DNA from: Pseudarthrobacter sp.
GTDB taxonomy: Bacteria > Actinomycetota > Actinomycetes > Actinomycetales > Micrococcaceae
Length of the DNA stretch: 49,692 nt
Assembly (NCBI GenBank): GCA_031178005.1
Contig: JAPSJV010000019.1
Coordinates: forward strand, 1-49,692
Direction: 5' to 3'
In this document: positions 48,979 through 49,692 of the stretch, in pieces
How the letters are laid out: the number at the start of each line of letters is the position of its first letter
How positions within the stretch are numbered: position 1 is the stretch's first letter
Notes under the pieces: generated by a model
The model's database searches: none
Seen by the model: the letters and a program-made list of their open reading frames with translations, nothing else
What the model was told of the DNA's origin: nothing
Position numbers and translations under genes: made by a program

Positions 48979-49508
48979 TTGGACGCATGGGTAACAGCGG
49001 AACATTGGCCATCGGTGCGGCTCTGGCTGCGTTGGGACTGATGGTGCTGACGGTCTTTACCCTGAACGAGTTGGTTTTGGCTGCACTCGTGGCCGCGGTT
49101 GTGGTGGCGTACGTCGCCTCGATCTGGTGCGTTTTTGCGCGCGGCCGGTATTTTGCGGTTGTGCTGGGTGCGGTAGGGAGCAGCCTGGCCGTCGCGTTTT
49201 CGATCGCGTTCCTGCGGATGTGGGGGCTGGCCTTCAACAGGGACGCTTCCGCTCTGGGGCAGGCCGTGACCAGCCGCGATTCGGACATCTACTTCTACCT
49301 GGCAGTGATCACCGGCCTGCTGACCCTGGCGCTCCTGTTCGTGTCCGCCGTCTGGCCCTCGAGGAGGGTCCGACTGCCGCAGAAACCGAAACGGCCGGCG
49401 CCCCGGAAGCCCGCTGCCCGACGTCCCGCCACGAAGACGCCCGTCCCCAGGAAACCCGCCACGAAGTCCCCGGCCCCGAGGAAACGGGCCCCCTCCCCAA
49501 CCAGGTAG
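48975..49508 (+). CDS. Membrane protein with a basic PRKPA-repeat tail
   Basis: The 177-residue product has four predicted helices (about 10-32 GTLAIGAALAALGLMVLTVF; LVLAALVAAVVVAYVASIWC; YFAVVLGAVGSSLAVAFSIA; LAVITGLLTLALLFVSAVW) and a C-terminal tail (about 130-177) built of Lys/Arg/Pro/Ala units such as PAPRKPAARRPATKTPVPRK, resembling histone-H1-like tails that bind nucleic acids or acidic polymers. The ATG overlaps the TetR stop; a second ATG four codons on is also possible. It is the last gene of the operon. I do not recognise the family. Confidence 0.8.
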   Translation: MIGRMGNSGTLAIGAALAALGLMVLTVFTLNELVLAALVAAVVVAYVASIWCVFARGRYFAVVLGAVGSSLAVAFSIAFLRMWGLAFNRDASALGQAVTSRDSDIYFYLAVITGLLTLALLFVSAVWPSRRVRLPQKPKRPAPRKPAARRPATKTPVPRKPATKSPAPRKRAPSPTR

Positions 49509-49520
49509 GCCACCCAGGCC

Positions 49521-49581
49521 CAACTGACTCGCATTTATCGCTCCTAAAACGCGTTTTGGTGCGTTAAATGCGACCTAGTTG
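49521..49581. repeat. Intergenic palindrome sharing arms with the element at 31130
   Basis: Starts CAACTGACTCGCATTTA and ends TAAATGCGACCTAGTTG, with the centre AAAACGCGTTTT. Its right arm is the exact inverse of the first 16 nt (CAACTAGGTCGCATTT) of the element at 31130-31195. Four to five mismatches lie in the stem. Confidence 0.85.
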
Positions 49582-49622
49582 TATTGACCACGGACATTGG
49601 TGACGTTCGGCGTGGCGGGGTG

Positions 49623-49692
49623 ACACGGAAAAGACCTCCGAGTGGAGTGGGGCTTGTCTAGAGTCCAATTCCACAAACGGAGGTCTTCGTGT
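49623..49692 (+). promoter_or_regulatory. Hairpin masking the ribosome binding site of a gene starting at the window edge
   Basis: AAGACCTCCG (49631-49640) pairs with CGGAGGTCTT (49678-49687), and ACACG (49623-49627) with CGTGT (49688-49692) across a three-nt bulge. The stem covers both GGAGG and the GTG. In transcripts entering from outside, this would keep the gene silent, as known for other insertion sequences. Confidence 0.55.
49689..49692 (+). CDS. Possible transposase start codon (partial, runs off the window)
   Basis: GTG five nt after GGAGG, with only one further base in the window. The leader resembles, from memory, those of IS481-family transposases in Arthrobacter; the coding sequence itself cannot be seen. 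The 100 nt upstream (49582-49688) hold no other gene. Confidence 0.3.

Overview
The window is high-GC DNA from an actinobacterium, most likely Micrococcaceae (Arthrobacter/Pseudarthrobacter type). The signs are a bacterial proteasome activator (Bpa) ending in GQYL, GTP-dependent PEP carboxykinase, frequent GTG/TTG starts, many 1-4 nt gene overlaps, and a set of genes whose start codon lies 6-7 nt after a TANNNT -10 box (apparently leaderless mRNAs). A phnCDE cluster with a phosphonatase-like hydrolase is, from established knowledge, also present in Arthrobacter aurescens TC1. The body of the window looks chromosomal; mobile-element-like sequence appears only at the two edges.

Layout. 1-113: 5' end of a transposase-like ORF with a 12-bp inverted repeat. 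160-2797: secreted protein with decapeptide repeats, a lipoprotein, a membrane-anchored hypothetical. 2794-8279: divergent phosphonate locus (HAD phosphonatase-like hydrolase and GntR regulator leftward; FAD oxidoreductase and phnD-phnC-phnE rightward) with two near-identical 16-bp operators exactly 100 bp apart, closed by a strong terminator. 8299-12294: a 33-residue hydrophobic peptide, an acidic small protein, a coiled-coil protein, a 71-residue protein, a GT1-like glycosyltransferase and an aldo/keto reductase. 12414-16142: bpa with a small partner, then cstA-ybdD. 16212-20427: PadR - ABC ATPase - FtsX-type permease operon. 20558-21541: quinone oxidoreductase. 21646: tRNA-Ser(TGA), followed by about 500 bp without a convincing gene. 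22269-26801: a 1510-residue secreted nuclease/5'-nucleotidase fusion. 26870-31127: FAD/NAD(P)-binding protein and prolyl oligopeptidase, divergent. 31207-36305: zinc uptake locus aztA / aztB-aztD-aztC-aztD' with a Zur-like box. 36405: tRNA-Ser(GCT). 36626-41300: RecQ-phosphoribosyltransferase fusion, phosphomannomutase, a hypothetical, and an Rrf2 regulator. 41521-45343: pckG, tRNA-Arg(ACG), a disulfide-oxidoreductase family flavoprotein. 45365-49508: a TetR-autoregulated operon (degenerate ABC ATPase, YhgE/Pip membrane protein, TetR, basic-tailed membrane protein). 49521-49692: a palindromic element, then what may be the start of another insertion sequence whose ribosome binding site and start codon are locked in a hairpin.

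How genes fit together. PhnCDE imports an organophosphonate; the FAD enzyme would oxidatively deaminate it to a phosphono-aldehyde, and the HAD enzyme, which keeps the Schiff-base lysine, would cut the C-P bond, all under the GntR regulator. The azt genes form a zinc importer with two lipid-anchored AztD-like propellers whose histidine motifs differ in a complementary way. No complete prophage, CRISPR array or defence island is visible. The most unusual items are the split AztD pair, the pseudo-ATPase/YhgE operon, the RecQ-PRTase fusion, the 33-residue peptide, the possible beta-pore-forming secreted protein, and a family of large intergenic palindromes.
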